This document shows positions 9,810-22,629 of a DNA stretch of 64,000 bases, piece by piece. Numbering within the stretch: position 1 is the first letter of the stretch; every line of letters starts with the position of its first letter. The translations under genes and the position numbers were made by a program. This DNA is from Ischnura elegans (Eukaryota; Arthropoda; Insecta; Odonata; Coenagrionidae): assembly GCF_921293095.1 (NCBI RefSeq), contig NC_060251.1, forward strand, positions 57,801,585 to 57,865,584, written 5' to 3'. The notes under the pieces are model-generated. The model did no database searches and was not told the origin of the DNA. It worked only from the letters and a program-made list of their open reading frames with translations.

Positions 9810-12300
9810 GCAAGGAATTGAATTTACTATCGGCGCAAAAACGGTAGAACGCATTTGTATGAAATTCTGCCGAAGCTCTCCGTAGGGTAATGTAAGATAT
9901 CGTGTTACTCATTGTTTATTCGACTACATTAAGTAATCATTAAACATTGTTTATGCGTAAAAATTTAGATTCTGCGGTCGAAAGAGTGGAGAAGAACAGT
10001 TCGGCAAAACGGTTGTCTTTTTCATCTCGTCACTGGAAAAATATTTGATTGGTGCTCTTCATCGTTTTTTATAGAGAGAACGACATAGTCGCATTACAAA
10101 TAGCTTCTTAAAATTAAATTTTACCCATTCTTTGATTTTTTAAATTACCGAAAGGTAGATTTCAATATCCGAAATCTAGAAAAGTATATGAATATCGAAG
10201 TTATATATGTTGTTTTATGGAAAAGATGTTTACAAACTTTTCATGTAAGGAAATGCTGATGTTGTTCCTCTTGCTAAAAATAAACCTCAAAGACTAAAAA
10301 TACCTTTCTGGTGGTGTGCAATGCCGCGGGGCATTTTCGTCTTTGTGGATAAAAATGAGTAGGAGGTTTTACTGTCTCAGAGTGTTTTATGTGAAATTTA
10401 CATTTTATGTGAAATATTGTTTATTCAGTAAATCATTGTTATTCGGTTCAATATAAAAATATTTTCTGACTGCCTTGATTGTGTGCTTAGATTTTAGTGT
10501 CCCGTTCCGTCAGAGTGTGTGAAATAAAAATTAAGAATTGAATTACCTTGCCGCTTTTGCTGAATCAATGTGGCGCTTAATTCCACAGAAAGAAGTAATA
10601 CTTCAGATAATTATTCTGCTCAATTGTCTATTTTTCAACCTTGGCGTGGGTAATTTCTTACCATCGCCATCTAATAGTTAATCGTGAACTTCGATACCCT
10701 TTCTTTGTTTATACCCATCATTGATAGTTGTCAATGTTCGTCTCTCATTTGCGATCTAAGCTTACTGATAAAGGATGTGAAAGAGAAGAAATACGTAGGC
10801 GTTAAAGTATTGGCAGATAAAAGAATTGAGTGGAGAACTGCGTGACACCATTTGTAGAATTGTTGACCAGTGATGATAATGAAGCTTACTCTCTCATACA
10901 ACAGCTTAATAATCAATGAATATGTCAATTCCGTGAAGGGAAAATCATTATAGTAAAGGACAAAAATAAGAAAGATAAAAGTATATAAAATAAAACATGA
11001 ATTGTGGTAGAGCATAAAGTATAAGCAGCGATAATCGTTATAATTACTCCAAGATGAAAAGGAAGCAAAAAAAGTTGGTAAGTGCAGAAGCTTCGAAGAA
11101 GTTGGCACTATCTCTGTTCGCATAAAAGTACCATTTTTTCTTCAATCTAAGGAATAACTGCGATTAATAATTTTTTATCATTTTTCACTATTCTTAAATC
11201 AGTTATTACCAAACGGGAACGAAAACCTAGGTATCGGTGATCACATATCTCAATCACATCGTTTTTATATATTTCATCTCTAATCCGTTACGAGTCGAAG
11301 CTTACGAATGATTTCATCTTCCAGTGATTTTGCAATACAAGCGTATCCACTGCTTAAAACAGCTATGGTTATTTTTATCTGGTGTTTTCAACCCTGGCGT
11401 TAATGCTCTTCTGCGCTGGACGCAAGGCGTTGCGGGACACTGGACTAACACTTTCTGGTTTAGTTGCGCTCGACATGACTGTTGACCAATGCCGTAAATA
11501 TAGGACATGAACTTTATCTGGTCGGGTCTGGAAATCAGGCTCCTCTGACTTTTTATACTACTTAGGTATTGCGTCTCACGTCCTATGTATATCGCCTTAA
11601 TGTCTTGTTTCCAGTGAGCCAGCTCTACAGTGTTTGTAGGATTATGGTTAACTAACTATGATCCTAGTGATAAAAAATAACACCGCGTAACCAGGACCTT
11701 CGCTTTGAGAAATGTGGTTGGAATGGACAGTTTATCGAAATAGGGGCAGTAGACATTAGAGCTAATTTAAATAGCTGACGCCACCTTAACAGCCTTTCTA
11801 CTAGAGTGCGGAAATTGCGGTCATTCCTCGACCTGGACACTTGTTCGTTTGAGGCCGTGCCAACTCTGCGGGTGACCGCTTTTCTACAAAGTGGTGGGAT
11901 GTTCGCATGGTGCCAGTTACCGGCGACAACAGGTGATCGTGCCCAGATGGCACATCAGTGCACATCGGAACTTTTCGTCCAATTCAGCTCGGCCCCTTCG
12001 GGTTTGTCGATCTCTCGCACATGGAACTGTGCACCGCCATACTCAACTAGACCACTCCCCGACGCCTACGCCATTTATGCCAAAATAATCGTGAATTCTC
12101 CAACATTTACCCCACAATAGAATGATTAGTTATTATTTTTTTTTTCGTTTTTTTTTTCACTATTAGAATCGTTAGTGACAAAGTCGCGTCGTAGATAACC
12201 GTCGGCGTGGGTGGTGGGGTGTGCGTGCTAGTTAATGTTACTGTTACTTACACAAAACACTGGCTGTCACTTAGAAGATCGACTTGAGAGGTAGACTAAA
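9810..12300. other. Upstream intron or intergenic sequence, no gene recognised
   Basis: Mostly AT-rich. A GC-richer patch at 11800-12120 has a 104-codon plus-strand frame, but its residues match no known domain and it has no splice context. An AT-rich minus-strand frame at 10731-11123 (130 codons, Phe/Leu/Tyr-rich) looks like composition bias. Confidence 0.4.
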
Positions 12301-12306
12301 ATTTAA

Positions 12307-12551
12307 GGGGTGAGAAGCCAAGGGGTGCAAGTGTTTTTTTTTTCTAAAAATAATTCCGTTCATAAATTGATAGAAGAAATTTACAAACACTTAGTGGTCA
12401 AGGGATACCAGTGAGCATCTGTTTTGTGCTGAGTAGAAAGTCAAATGTACTATTGAATACCTTGGTGATCTCGTTTGTTTTCTTTGCTTAATTTATGTAC
12501 CTAATTCTGTTTAGAAATTGAAATCACTTTTATCCTGTGGTTTATCACCCC
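12307..12551. mobile_element. Foldback MITE, family A copy 3
   Basis: It starts ggggtgagaagccaaggggt and ends with the diverged complement atcctgtggtttatcacccc. The interior matches the copies at 501 and 25127. Confidence 0.75.
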
Positions 12552-12734
12552 GTCAATTGTCTTACAAAATCGTAGCGACAGTCGCCAATGTCTCCGCTAA
12601 GTTAAGTAAACTAGTAATAATCAGAATGATCGCCCAAGCCAAGCACTGACCATCGTTAGATGTACGTAGTAGAAATGAGAAGATGGAGACATCTCTAAAA
12701 TTCTGGTGGGGTGAACAATGTTTCAGTCCGTCCT

Positions 12735-13420
12735 GCTCACCTTGTGTTTAGGGTAGGGTGTCCTTGGTTGGCGTCGGCGGCCGCGCTGGGTGACCGCGAA
12801 CTTCGAACCTCGAGTCCTTCGAACTTCAGCGACGTCCAAGAGCGAGGCGGCGGCCTTTCCCTCTGTCCCCACGGAATGGCTTTCCTCCTCCGCGAGTCGA
12901 CCTCCTCGTCCTGCTGCGAGTGACCCTTGTGTACTTCTTCCACTAAGGAAGAGCTCTGCTCCCGTTATGGTCCCACTGGAATGGTAGGGCCCAATATAAG
13001 GAGACGCACCCTCTGTTCCCCCCTTACCTCCGTTGGGTGTTGGTCCTGAGGGGTTTCTCGTGGCCAGGGGTGTCTCAGGGAATAGACAGGGGTACACTGT
13101 TGGGGGGAGGTGGGGTGGGTTGGACGTCCCACGCACCAAGTCCACCTTGCTCACCTCGGCGTATATGGAGAGATCACCTGTCCGTCTTGGGTCAGTCAAG
13201 TTCCTGGGACCACGGCTGAGGTTGTACGGGAAGGGGAAATAAGGCGGTGGTCCGTAGGTGGAATCCAATTACACTAGCCGTGTTGTCTCCACGGGTTACT
13301 TGTTATCCTTTCCTCCTCTCCAGATTTCCCGCGCCCAACCTTCCTGCGGTCTTCGCTCGTACATACCCCACCCTCTGCTCGGCGTCTTGTCTTGCTCGCA
13401 AATGCATTGGTTTGTGATTA
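12735..13420 (-). other. GC-rich antisense block with possible exons
   Basis: Three candidate minus-strand exons have usable splice sites and phase-0 borders: one ending at 13158 (ATATACGCCGAG before gtgagc), one about 69 bp long at 13107-13039 (acceptor with strong C/T tract, donor GGAG before gtaagg), and one at 12914-12735 (ending ACAAG before gtgagc). Their frames contain HPWPRE and AIPWGQRE. A further frame at 13400-13296 reads EGWAREIW. The flank at 13460-13600 is paralogous to the intron beside neuropeptide exon 2. These may be untranslated 5' exons, a decayed paralogue, or only a GC-rich island. No known protein was recognised. Confidence 0.25.
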
Positions 13421-13459
13421 TTTTTCCCCAATCGTTCCTTGGCTTGATTTCCTCGTTTC

Positions 13460-13600
13460 TGAATGAATGGTTTCCTGAATTAATATGGTTATTTATGCTC
13501 TGGGAAACCCGTGAGAGCAAAAATACAAAGGTACAGATAACATTCTGCTTAAAATGCGATGGTTATGAGATGAGAGTAACATGAACTCAAGATTGATTGA
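13460..13600. repeat. Third diverged copy of the exon 2 upstream flank
   Basis: The block tatgctctgggaaacccgtg...gataacattctgcttaaaat aligns with 8189-8275 (tatgctctgggtaaccc...gatgacattcttctcaaaat). By eye about three quarters of positions agree over some 80 bp. Confidence 0.55.
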
Positions 13601-13609
13601 ATTCAAAGG

Positions 13610-16600
13610 TACAAACAAAAATCAAATTAATCAACACGAATATTATTACATTTCAATAGAACTGTGCTACTGTTTTTAGCATTCGTACAGTTTTTGAATT
13701 ACAGTACTGTGCGAATACTAAATTTTTTAGGATTAAGTGATCCTCTATACGTGGTTGATGTCATTGAGATTTATTAGAGTTGTAAATTAGGTTATTTGGT
13801 TCTCAACTCATTTGTAAGCTGTATGGAATCCGAAATAGTGTATTTTTTGTATCTTGTCGGTGTATTTTCTGTCCCTTTACTGTACTCTTATTTTAAATCT
13901 CATTATGTGACCAGGCAATTACCTACTGGCAACAGTATGTAAAAATAAATAAATTGCAGCGTCGCATTAGGAACATTTACAATAAAATTGGTGTGGTTTG
14001 GTGAAATTTGTATTTGCAGAAGGATTCTCCTTTTTCTTTTCTTCTTTTTTTTTGCAAATGGAGAATCCTTTTTGCACTTGATACGGCGGAAAAATCTAAG
14101 ATCTTACATTTGTAAATGCGTGAAATCTTTTGAGTGGGGAGTGTCGTAGTCAGTTGTTTCACGTGCTTTTCTTCCGTTGTTTTTGGAACTCATACCGTGG
14201 GTCATATAAAGAAACATCTCTGGCTGAAAAATTACATGGATATGAGTATGGAATGGCGAAGTAATATCCGGAAAAGACATCAATTGCAGTTAAGGAATTT
14301 TAATAAATATGTGTCCGGATGTTTTCTTTTATTACTTAGAAGAGTTATAGATGCCGTCCAGTACGCGTTGTTTTTTGTAGACGCTCCAGCTCAGCTAATT
14401 ATTTCTTAATTTTTTTTTCTTTTCGTTTTTTTTCTTTTAGAAATTCTACCTTGGAAAGGGCTCTATCTTCTATGATCATTGATATCTTTCTCTCCTATTA
14501 GTCATTTCATGTGATGATTGTTGTTTGTTAGCCAATAGAGGGCCGTTTTAATATTAGGAGTGATTCAAATTCGTAAATATTATTATTAATTACCTGCCTT
14601 TATTCACCCTTTTCTTACTCTATTTAGGGTTCTATGTTCCGTAATCCTGAAAATTGTATTTCGCTCAAATTCGTCTTCTGGAATTTATGTTTAATTGATT
14701 TGTCAGCTCATAGAGTACTATGAAAACAATATACATAATGTTATTTGTGCTTTAAATGAATAATTTTTTCATTCATTATTTAATGTCATCCTTTTTTACT
14801 CTAAGAAGAATTCCACGCTACGTAAGCTGTCCTTTTTTTATACTCGAGTGCATAATTGCCTTCTATTTTAACCTAGGAGGCATCAAAGCTTCCTGATTGG
14901 TAGTTTTCGTCTACGTTCGCCGTTAATACGGTTGCAGTTGATGGAATACTGGAAAATTCAAACCACGCCTTTATTAGTGTGTAATTACAATTAAAAATGT
15001 GATTTTTTTTAATTTGCTGATATTTGCGAAATTTACTTTTGTGTCGAAACCTATGCCTATATTAATTGAAATTCCACTAGGATTGCTGATGCTTTCGTTT
15101 GTGATTTATGTATCACAAACGCATTCTATAGTCTTACAGTTGTCATCGTTAAAAGTTATGTATTTTGAATACCATTTCTTAGTTTGTGATTTTATTCCAC
15201 AGTCAGTAATATTAATTTTATCAGTAGGTTTGTTATAATAATTTTTATATTAATTATTATGACAAAATCATAAACATTATTTATAATGTAACATTATTAA
15301 TATAACTAATTATAATTCTGCATGATATCATTCATCAGCCGGTGACGCTCTTCCGTATTTTTTTGAAGCGGGTATCACGTAGGATGTTAAGAATAATTCC
15401 TGTGGTGAATTTTACTTTTTTTACTATCCCGCAATCACATGCATTGGTGAAGTTATATGTCTTGAATTTGTATCATACCGTTTTTCAAATAGCCATTTTA
15501 AATTAGTTAATAATTTAGGTTTTGTGGTAGTTGTTTATGATTCATTACAGAGATCTCCCTGAAATCCACTGTTTTGCGTTTGATTTTTTTAGTCGTGTAT
15601 TGGCAACTAACACTCGTGTGTGGCACGCGTTTCTTTTTTTTACATTTTCAACCCCATTTCATTTTAACCCTGAGTTCCACGTAATGGTGGCCCTTATTGT
15701 AATCATCTCGATTAGAAGGTTTAATTAATTGCTTTACAATGTTATTTTTATGATACCTGTGCTATATCATTTAAGGCTTTTATTCACATAAGAGCCATCG
15801 GAATTAAAACCTTCACTTTATGCATAAGGTTTTTTCAGTCATTTCGTCTCTTACGAAAATAAACAAAAGTTCAAGCTAATAATAGTTGCTAAATGTGTTT
15901 TTACTAATATACGCAATAATTGCTCATTTCCATTCGTATTTTGTGTTTGCCATCTGAAAAAAAGTTGTGGTCCATTTCTCTTGGGTACAAATTTATTTCC
16001 CTGAACAATGAATGTTCTGTCTGATTAGTCTGTGGTTATTATGCATTTATTGGCACTTGTGTCGGTGCAATGAAAGTTAATCGCATATTATGTCAAATCT
16101 ATCTTCACAGCAAGCGAATGTTATTTTTTTAATTTAAGTTAATTTTAATTGTAATTATTCTAATTCATGCGGTAAGAGTAATCCTTGTGGGCATGCTCAC
16201 ACGCGCGAATTAGTGTAAAATCAATGACGTCTATACTGAGTAGCCTATATATTTCAGTTATTTTATCTCCATCCTCAAAAAAGCGCACAAACTTATTTTC
16301 TATTGCATCAAATTATGTAGCTATTAATTACTACATCTGTGAGAGTTGGGTAAGCTGTGAATCATTCAATTTTATTTTCTTGGGGAATAATTGTTTTCCA
16401 TCTCCTTAAAAACATAGGTTGAATTGGAACATAATTGTTTCATCATACGACGATAATAATCTAATAGTAGTAATCGGCTGTTTAATAAAATGACTTGGTA
16501 AAACATCGCCATTTTGTGATGTTTAATTAATTAAAAAATGACCGTCAATGAACCATTGAAAATTTCTCTCTCAAATTAGTCCAAAGTTTGGTGGTAGGTA

Positions 16601-17058
16601 ATCTTTGTGAAATACGTTAATCAGATCTGAAAATTAATCATTTCGATCCAGAATTCATACATACAAGTTAATTTTCACTTGGCGGGAGTAGTTTTGGTGT
16701 AGAATCTACGATTTTATAAGACTCATTTTCATCCCTATCGAAGGTGATATAGTAGCTGTAATATGGCGGCTTTGTATTTGTAGAGACTTATATATTTCAG
16801 CACACATATATTTATTGCTTGAAAGCAGCCACTGTGCCATATTATTAGGTTTGTAAATTATTAAACCGCGTAAGTGAAAGTTTTTTTTTGGTGTGAGATC
16901 TCGAAATGTTGAAAACATGCCATTAAGAAGTTATAGTTTAGTTAAATACGAGGTGTCGGTATAGAAATTTTCAAGATTTACCCATGCCGGTTTCTTGCTG
17001 ATCATGGCCCTCTATCTTAAGTGTCGTAGTTCTCCATATCTCCTGGACTTCATTATTA
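13610..17058. other. AT-rich region without recognised genes
   Basis: Short AT-rich open frames only. A perfect-looking hairpin occurs at 14018-14074, where aaggattctcc...ctttt and aaatggagaatcctt pair. No exon with paired splice sites was identified. Confidence 0.4.
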
Positions 17059-17602
17059 TCTATATATATGTAAAAAGAGGATGTCTGTTTGTCTGTCCGC
17101 TATGCACTTCCATACGGCTGCACGGATTGCGATCATAGTTAGTACTTAGGTGCATCTCATATTCTCGAACCCCGTACTGCTACTTTCGGTTGCATCCTCC
17201 GCGTCCTTTGCGTCGTTTTTTTCATTACTGTTAGCTAAGTCACGCCATACAACTTCTGCGGTTGGACATCCTGCCGAGTAGGCACACCTCTTGGCACTCA
17301 CTGAGAAACAAACTCGAAAGACACTACACTTACCCATTAATCCTCTCGGTGCAAACCTTTTTAATGCGGTATACATTCTCGCGACATTTTTGGTCTCCGC
17401 AGGTACATACACACACAACGATTATGTTGTGGAGAAGGGTATAAGCTGATCTCATGCGCAGTATACGGAAATCGATACCTATGTACCATCATTATACCTG
17501 CTTTGTTCCTTAACCAAAAAATCCTGCCATGTGGCCATGAATTCCGAGTTTGCCACTTCTATGGGTAATATCCTCCCCGAGCAACACCGGCTGGCCTGCT
17601 AG
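17059..17602 (+). mobile_element. Non-autonomous Helitron
   Basis: It begins TCTATATATATGTAAAAAG after a host A, has the motif gtctgtttgtctgtccgc near the 5' end, and ends caccggctggcctgCTAG before a host T. A-TC...CTAG-T is the expected Helitron insertion form with a 3' CTRR terminus. The 3' hairpin is degraded. The interior has no Rep/helicase frame. Confidence 0.65.
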
Positions 17603-17606
17603 TATT

Positions 17607-18632
17607 TAGTGATGGGTCGGTCATGAACGATCGAATCATGTGACCAGGGTCATCTCCGAGATTGATCGGTGAACGGGATCATTCAGATGACCGAGAGGGT
17701 CATTTCCTCACTTCGGTCGTTCGTGACCGTGGACGTTCTCCATCAGTCGCGATCGTCGGTCATTCATGATTGTTCTAGACGCAGGTCATTCGTGATCGTG
17801 GTCGTTCTCCGTCAATCGCCAGCCATTAGGTCATTCGTGATTGTTCATTGCATAGGTCGTTCTCAAACACAGTCCAATCGCTATCATTCTTCAAAGGTGG
17901 ATGATCGTCACTCGCGACCTGAATTGACCGTTTTTGACTGCTTTTTCACTCGTGGTGATGAATGGCATGATATTGCAATCACTTTAGGGGGCAATGTTCG
18001 TAATAATTGTAAAGTTTTCTATAATCGACATTTCAGAGTACCTATGGCCTTCAAATCTCAGGCGATATGCCTAAAATCTTGAGAGAGCCCAGTTTTCTCT
18101 CATGCCTTTTAATCAGTTCCATTATTTATATTGACTTTCCATAATAAAATATTGATCAGTAACCCTATGCCCCACGAATGATTGGAAATTATCGTTGATT
18201 CTGTATCTTGAAAAACAATAAAAGGAGTGTAATAAATAACATTTAAGGCACATTCTGTATTTGTAAATGTTTTGGAAGTAATTACGATAAAAATTAACTA
18301 GTTTCTGGTTTTAACATATGAAAAAACTTTATAGATTAATGATAATAACAACAACTCATCTCTCGTTTAACAAGATACATAGATATTGCCCTTAAGTAGA
18401 GAGTGATCAGCGGGTCATGATTGACAACAGGGTAGTGAATGCCTCCTCGGTCGTGATCGTCTATGCGGTCGTGATTGTCTACGCGGTCGTGATTGCCTAC
18501 TCGGTCGTGATTGCCGTCCACTTTCCACAATCATGACCCATTCAATCATGACCTCCCGTTCATGACAGAGTCACTCAAATGAATGGTCACCGTGATTGGG
18601 ATCACGAGAATGACCGACTAAGTCCATCACTA
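17607..18632. mobile_element. hAT-type non-autonomous element (1026 bp)
   Basis: Exact 8-bp target duplications CTAGTATT lie at 17599-17606 and 18633-18640. The termini are TAGTGATGGGTCGGTCAT on the left and the complement of TAGTGATGGACTTAGTCGGT on the right. The subterminal zones are filled with degenerate repeats of ggtcattcgtgatcg and its relatives on both sides. A 137-codon frame at 17669-18082 arises from those repeats and is not a transposase. Confidence 0.8.
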
Positions 18633-18640
18633 CTAGTATT

Positions 18641-20380
18641 AAATATTTCTCAGATAAAATATAAATGCGGTGGACAAGCTTATTATTGAATGATATTAAG
18701 GAAAATCGTATCACATAATTACAAACGCTTCATCTACATCTTCATATTACTTCCAGCATGCCGCCTATATAAATGGTTGGGAAGGGATTTTACAATAACC
18801 AATTATATGACCAACCGCTTGTGTATAGAATCAATTAACAGTAAAAATCAACCTATCAGATCTTGCCAATGTAATCTTTTGGCCATAAAATTACACTTTA
18901 TGTAATTAAAAATGTCCTCTCCTTCCTGATGTTTTACTTTTCTAGTTTGGTATGAGATGTCACATTTCTTCATGGGCGTTGCCTCGCGATTGAAAATAAT
19001 ATGGAACATGAAATCAAATTCCAACTCATTGAAACATTTTGGGCTCAGATTGACTCAATGCTCAATCTCATTGACCTGGATATCGGGGTATCAATATCAA
19101 CCTATAAAACCGTGTTCTTCCATGGCGTATGATGTTGCGTATTGCCCCTATAATGTTCCTATTTATTGTGTATCCTCACTTATCTTCCTATCCATTAGAA
19201 TATTCCTCCAGCTAATTCGACGAAGGCTCCTATTTTTTCAGATCAGTTTTTCTATATTCTATAGCTCTGTTCTATAGGTTGCCAAATGTAGTAGCTTTCA
19301 GAGGCCACCTGTGTACAATGCCCAAACGAATATAATAATAAATAATAATAGCAAATTTTTTACTCCTAATTTTATATATGCAACGTTAGTAACAAAAATG
19401 AAGGTTCTTTTGGTAGCTTCAATAATCAAAACACTACTGTGAAAGATACCATCCTTAAATTTAATACAATGGTAGTCACACTGCAAATAATTTTATGGGA
19501 ATTGTAAATATATGTCACTAAATATGACTCGTGGCAAAAAACATATCATATGAAGGCATTTAAACACAAGAAGATACTAATGAGAACGTACAAGATTTTT
19601 TTTTGTTTCATGTGCACTTCAGGACTGACAAATATATTCACTGAATTGCTTTTCTGTGTTTATATTCATTCTCCCCCAGCAGAGAAATTTAGTACATGTT
19701 GTATAACAAACGAAACGCTGCATAACCCCCAAAATGTGGTTAGCAGGGCTTCATGTCGTTCCATACGTTACTGAACCTCACTCCAGCTACATGAACGAGG
19801 TTGTGCGTTTGCTACATTTTATTGCTATGTGGCTCAAGCTAATGCTTGCTCATGAAAACTCATCATCAGCCAAGCATACGGGATATTTCTGTAGCATATT
19901 ACGTGGTTATCGGAGCAAGCTGTGGACCGAAGAAGTATGAAAACACAATAAATTATGTAATATACTGAATTAAAATAATTTTGTATAAAAAATAACGTCT
20001 CGTGAAAATTACTGTCACCAGTCACGCCTGTTCAACATAGCCCGATCGACCCACGCAAAGTTTTGCGGAGTAATTGAACACCATTTTTCTCGCGAGCCTT
20101 TGGCAATGGATAGCAATGCCGGAATACTTTTTTTCTGCATTCGCCTCCAGTTTTAGAAAATAATCTCGTTTGTAAGCACCCTTCTCATTAGCCTTGCGAT
20201 CTTTTTTTGTCAGCAGGTGAATCTCCCTTTACTACCGAACTTGGTTTTTAATGAAGCTTACAATAAGTATGCCGATATGCACAACTTTTTTCACATAAGC
20301 AGCCGCAACAAACCAGGGAGCACGTAACTCCCACCATCACCAATCGTGTGCCACATAGCATTTCAAAAAAGAAAATACGT
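18641..20380. other. AT-rich region without recognised genes
   Basis: No coding-like exon, no known repeat terminus and no RNA gene were recognised. Confidence 0.4.
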
Positions 20381-20517
20381 TAATGGAAAATAAAAGAATA
20401 AGACTTTGTTAGGTTCACTTGTATATTTAAAGATGTTACTATGTTGTAAAACCCGGGTCGTGCCTGCTTAAATTTGCAAGTGAACATGACAAAGGTTTAT
20501 TCCTTTATTTTCCATTA
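20381..20517. mobile_element. Foldback MITE, about 137 bp
   Basis: The left arm (taatggaaaataaaagaata..., ttaggttcacttg) and the right arm (caagtgaacatgac..., cctttattttccatta) are imperfect inverted copies of about 45 bp. A one-arm relative lies at 5225-5290. Confidence 0.65.
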
Positions 20518-21693
20518 TGAAAGGTTTCACAGAATTGAGCCTGAAATTATCAGTTATTTTTAGAGAATTCGTTTGTATAAAATTTTCATGAATGAGACAA
20601 CATAATTCCCTACAAATATTTAAATGCATTAAGTGAAGTGCATCGAACCGAACATTGAAGATGTAATTTGTGCTGAAAGGTTATCAACAAAAGTATCGTA
20701 CATTAGGAAAATGACTGCTATCACTGCATAATGAATGGCACTAAATAAAAAGAAAAAGTGAAACAAATGCAATTATTCATTGCAGGTAACAAAAACTCTC
20801 GTAGTGACGTTGATCCTTGAAGTTGAATGTATTGAAGACCATTGGAGTTTCATTAGAAATGGGCGTAATTAAGTTAGTTGGAAAAAGGTCAATGGGTACC
20901 AATCCACCAACGCTTTGCCGTCAGCCCTAAATTATCGACATTCGAGATCGAATTAGAGTGGTTTACTGAGAAAGTGGGTGGGGCTAGGGGAAACTAAAGA
21001 TACAATTTTACGCTTTTGTGCGATTTCTTACGGAGACAATCATAGGTATTTCACGCAAAAAATTACGCTTCTTATACACACGCATTGAATAATAATTACA
21101 CATTATGATAAATGCATTTTTCACGATGAAGCGAAAGCATATTAAAAATTATTCTCATATGTTGGAGTCTTTTTCTTGCCTTTAATGCCATAATGATTAA
21201 TCGTTAGAGAGGTAATGAAGTAGCGGAATGATATATGACGGCAATATCCACTTCCGGTGTCATATCAAATTAACGTCGATTTTTTAACGCCGGAAATTTT
21301 AAAGAAACTTGGCACAATTGATTAAAATATCAAATGAAAACGATAATACCGATCGAAAAATTAAGGAGGCTCACTCTCTCGGTGAAATATATTATTTTTT
21401 TAATGTTATTGCACTTTGTTAAAGATACATGTCTCAAATCGGCCGAATTAGAGATACGTGTTGTTAGAACTTAGCCATCGATATGTAGATAAAGTCAAAC
21501 ATGAAAGAATCCGAGTATCTAGAGCTTTGTCCAAAATATTCTCCCCCGTGCTTAGGCGTGTGAGAGAAGAATTGCAGCACCGAAAGATGAAATTACAAAA
21601 TGTAAAACAAATGAGGTAGAATCTGACCGTACCGGGAGGAAGGCTTCGCAAAAGAGCGAGGTCGCAAAACAACGCACGAGGGGGAGTAATTAC

Positions 21694-21914
21694 CTTTCCC
21701 GCCGGCAGGGCACGCTCCCGCATTCCGCGGTCATTATACGTCGACAGCGACGTGTCCGAGTTTTACTACACGCGTGCCTGTCAATTAGGCGAGGGGTGAC
21801 CAGGGAAAGCAAGCGGAGAAAGCTCTTAATCGGAAGAATCGTGACGGATGCGGCCCTTGGGAGAAGAGAGGCTCCCGACCCACTGTAGGGCGTGTGGGAG
21901 CGGAGGCAAATATA
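21694..21914 (-). promoter_or_regulatory. Possible TATA promoter and 5' UTR exon
   Basis: In a GC-rich patch the minus strand shows TATATTT at 21914-21908, a CAGT initiator whose A is at 21884 (30 bases downstream), and a donor at 21693 (GGGAAAG before gtaatt). That would give a 191-nt untranslated exon containing short upstream ATGs. It could feed the neuropeptide gene, whose first coding exon starts with an acceptor at 9798, but no transcript evidence is available. Confidence 0.25.
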
Positions 21915-22629
21915 CGAGGCGCGCCGTTAATTTCAATTATCTACACGCCTTCTCGCCCTCGTCATAATGGCGAGTATTTTATTTTGGAGAGGATGAAAAA
22001 CAACACTTCCAAAGCAAAATTAAGCTGGTATTAAAAGAAAAGAGTTATGAGGGAGGGGTAAACACAAAAAAAATCTTCAGTCATTCATTGTGATATTACT
22101 TCAGGAGGTAGGCTTGCGACTCCATGATTCAAAGCAACTAATTTTCAATATGTTTTGAAATTATTTTACCATTGAAGAATCCACTATGGTGAAAAAGTTA
22201 CATAAGAGTGCATGATGAATAGTGTGTGGGTAATTCAATCCCTATTTTTTCTCAGCTATCTGAGCTTAATTTTGTGCCATTTTCATTAATTGAACGTGGC
22301 TTCACTTCATTTACACAATTTCAATTTCCTAATAGCTCAGAAATTAGTCCAGTGAAAAGACAAGTTTGGTTTTCTCCATGGTTGTTAAGCTGATGGATGT
22401 TACCTCAGGGTACGGTCAAAATAACGTATATATTATAGTATTAATGAAAAATTTCCCTATGCTTCGCCTAGTAACGCTGTAAGAACACACTTCCTTACCT
22501 ACCTCATTCACTCAAATATTCAACTCGAAGGTTGGTTCGGATACTCCAAGATTAGTCACAGGCGTGCGAATGTCAAAGAATTAGGTAAGGGGACCCAGTT
22601 GCTTTCCATCGGCTTCCCCGCATTTTGAG

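Noticed and set aside
10731..11123. 130-codon minus-strand frame
   Set aside because: Phe/Leu/Tyr-rich composition typical of AT-rich noncoding DNA, with no splice or promoter context.
12723..13268. 181-codon minus-strand frame as a single-exon gene
   Set aside because: Low-complexity Gly/Pro/Arg composition, several internal splice-like sites and no domain. The frame length is explained by GC richness.
17669..18082. 137-codon plus-strand frame as a protein gene
   Set aside because: It lies in the subterminal repeats of an hAT element, and its residues repeat with those DNA repeats.
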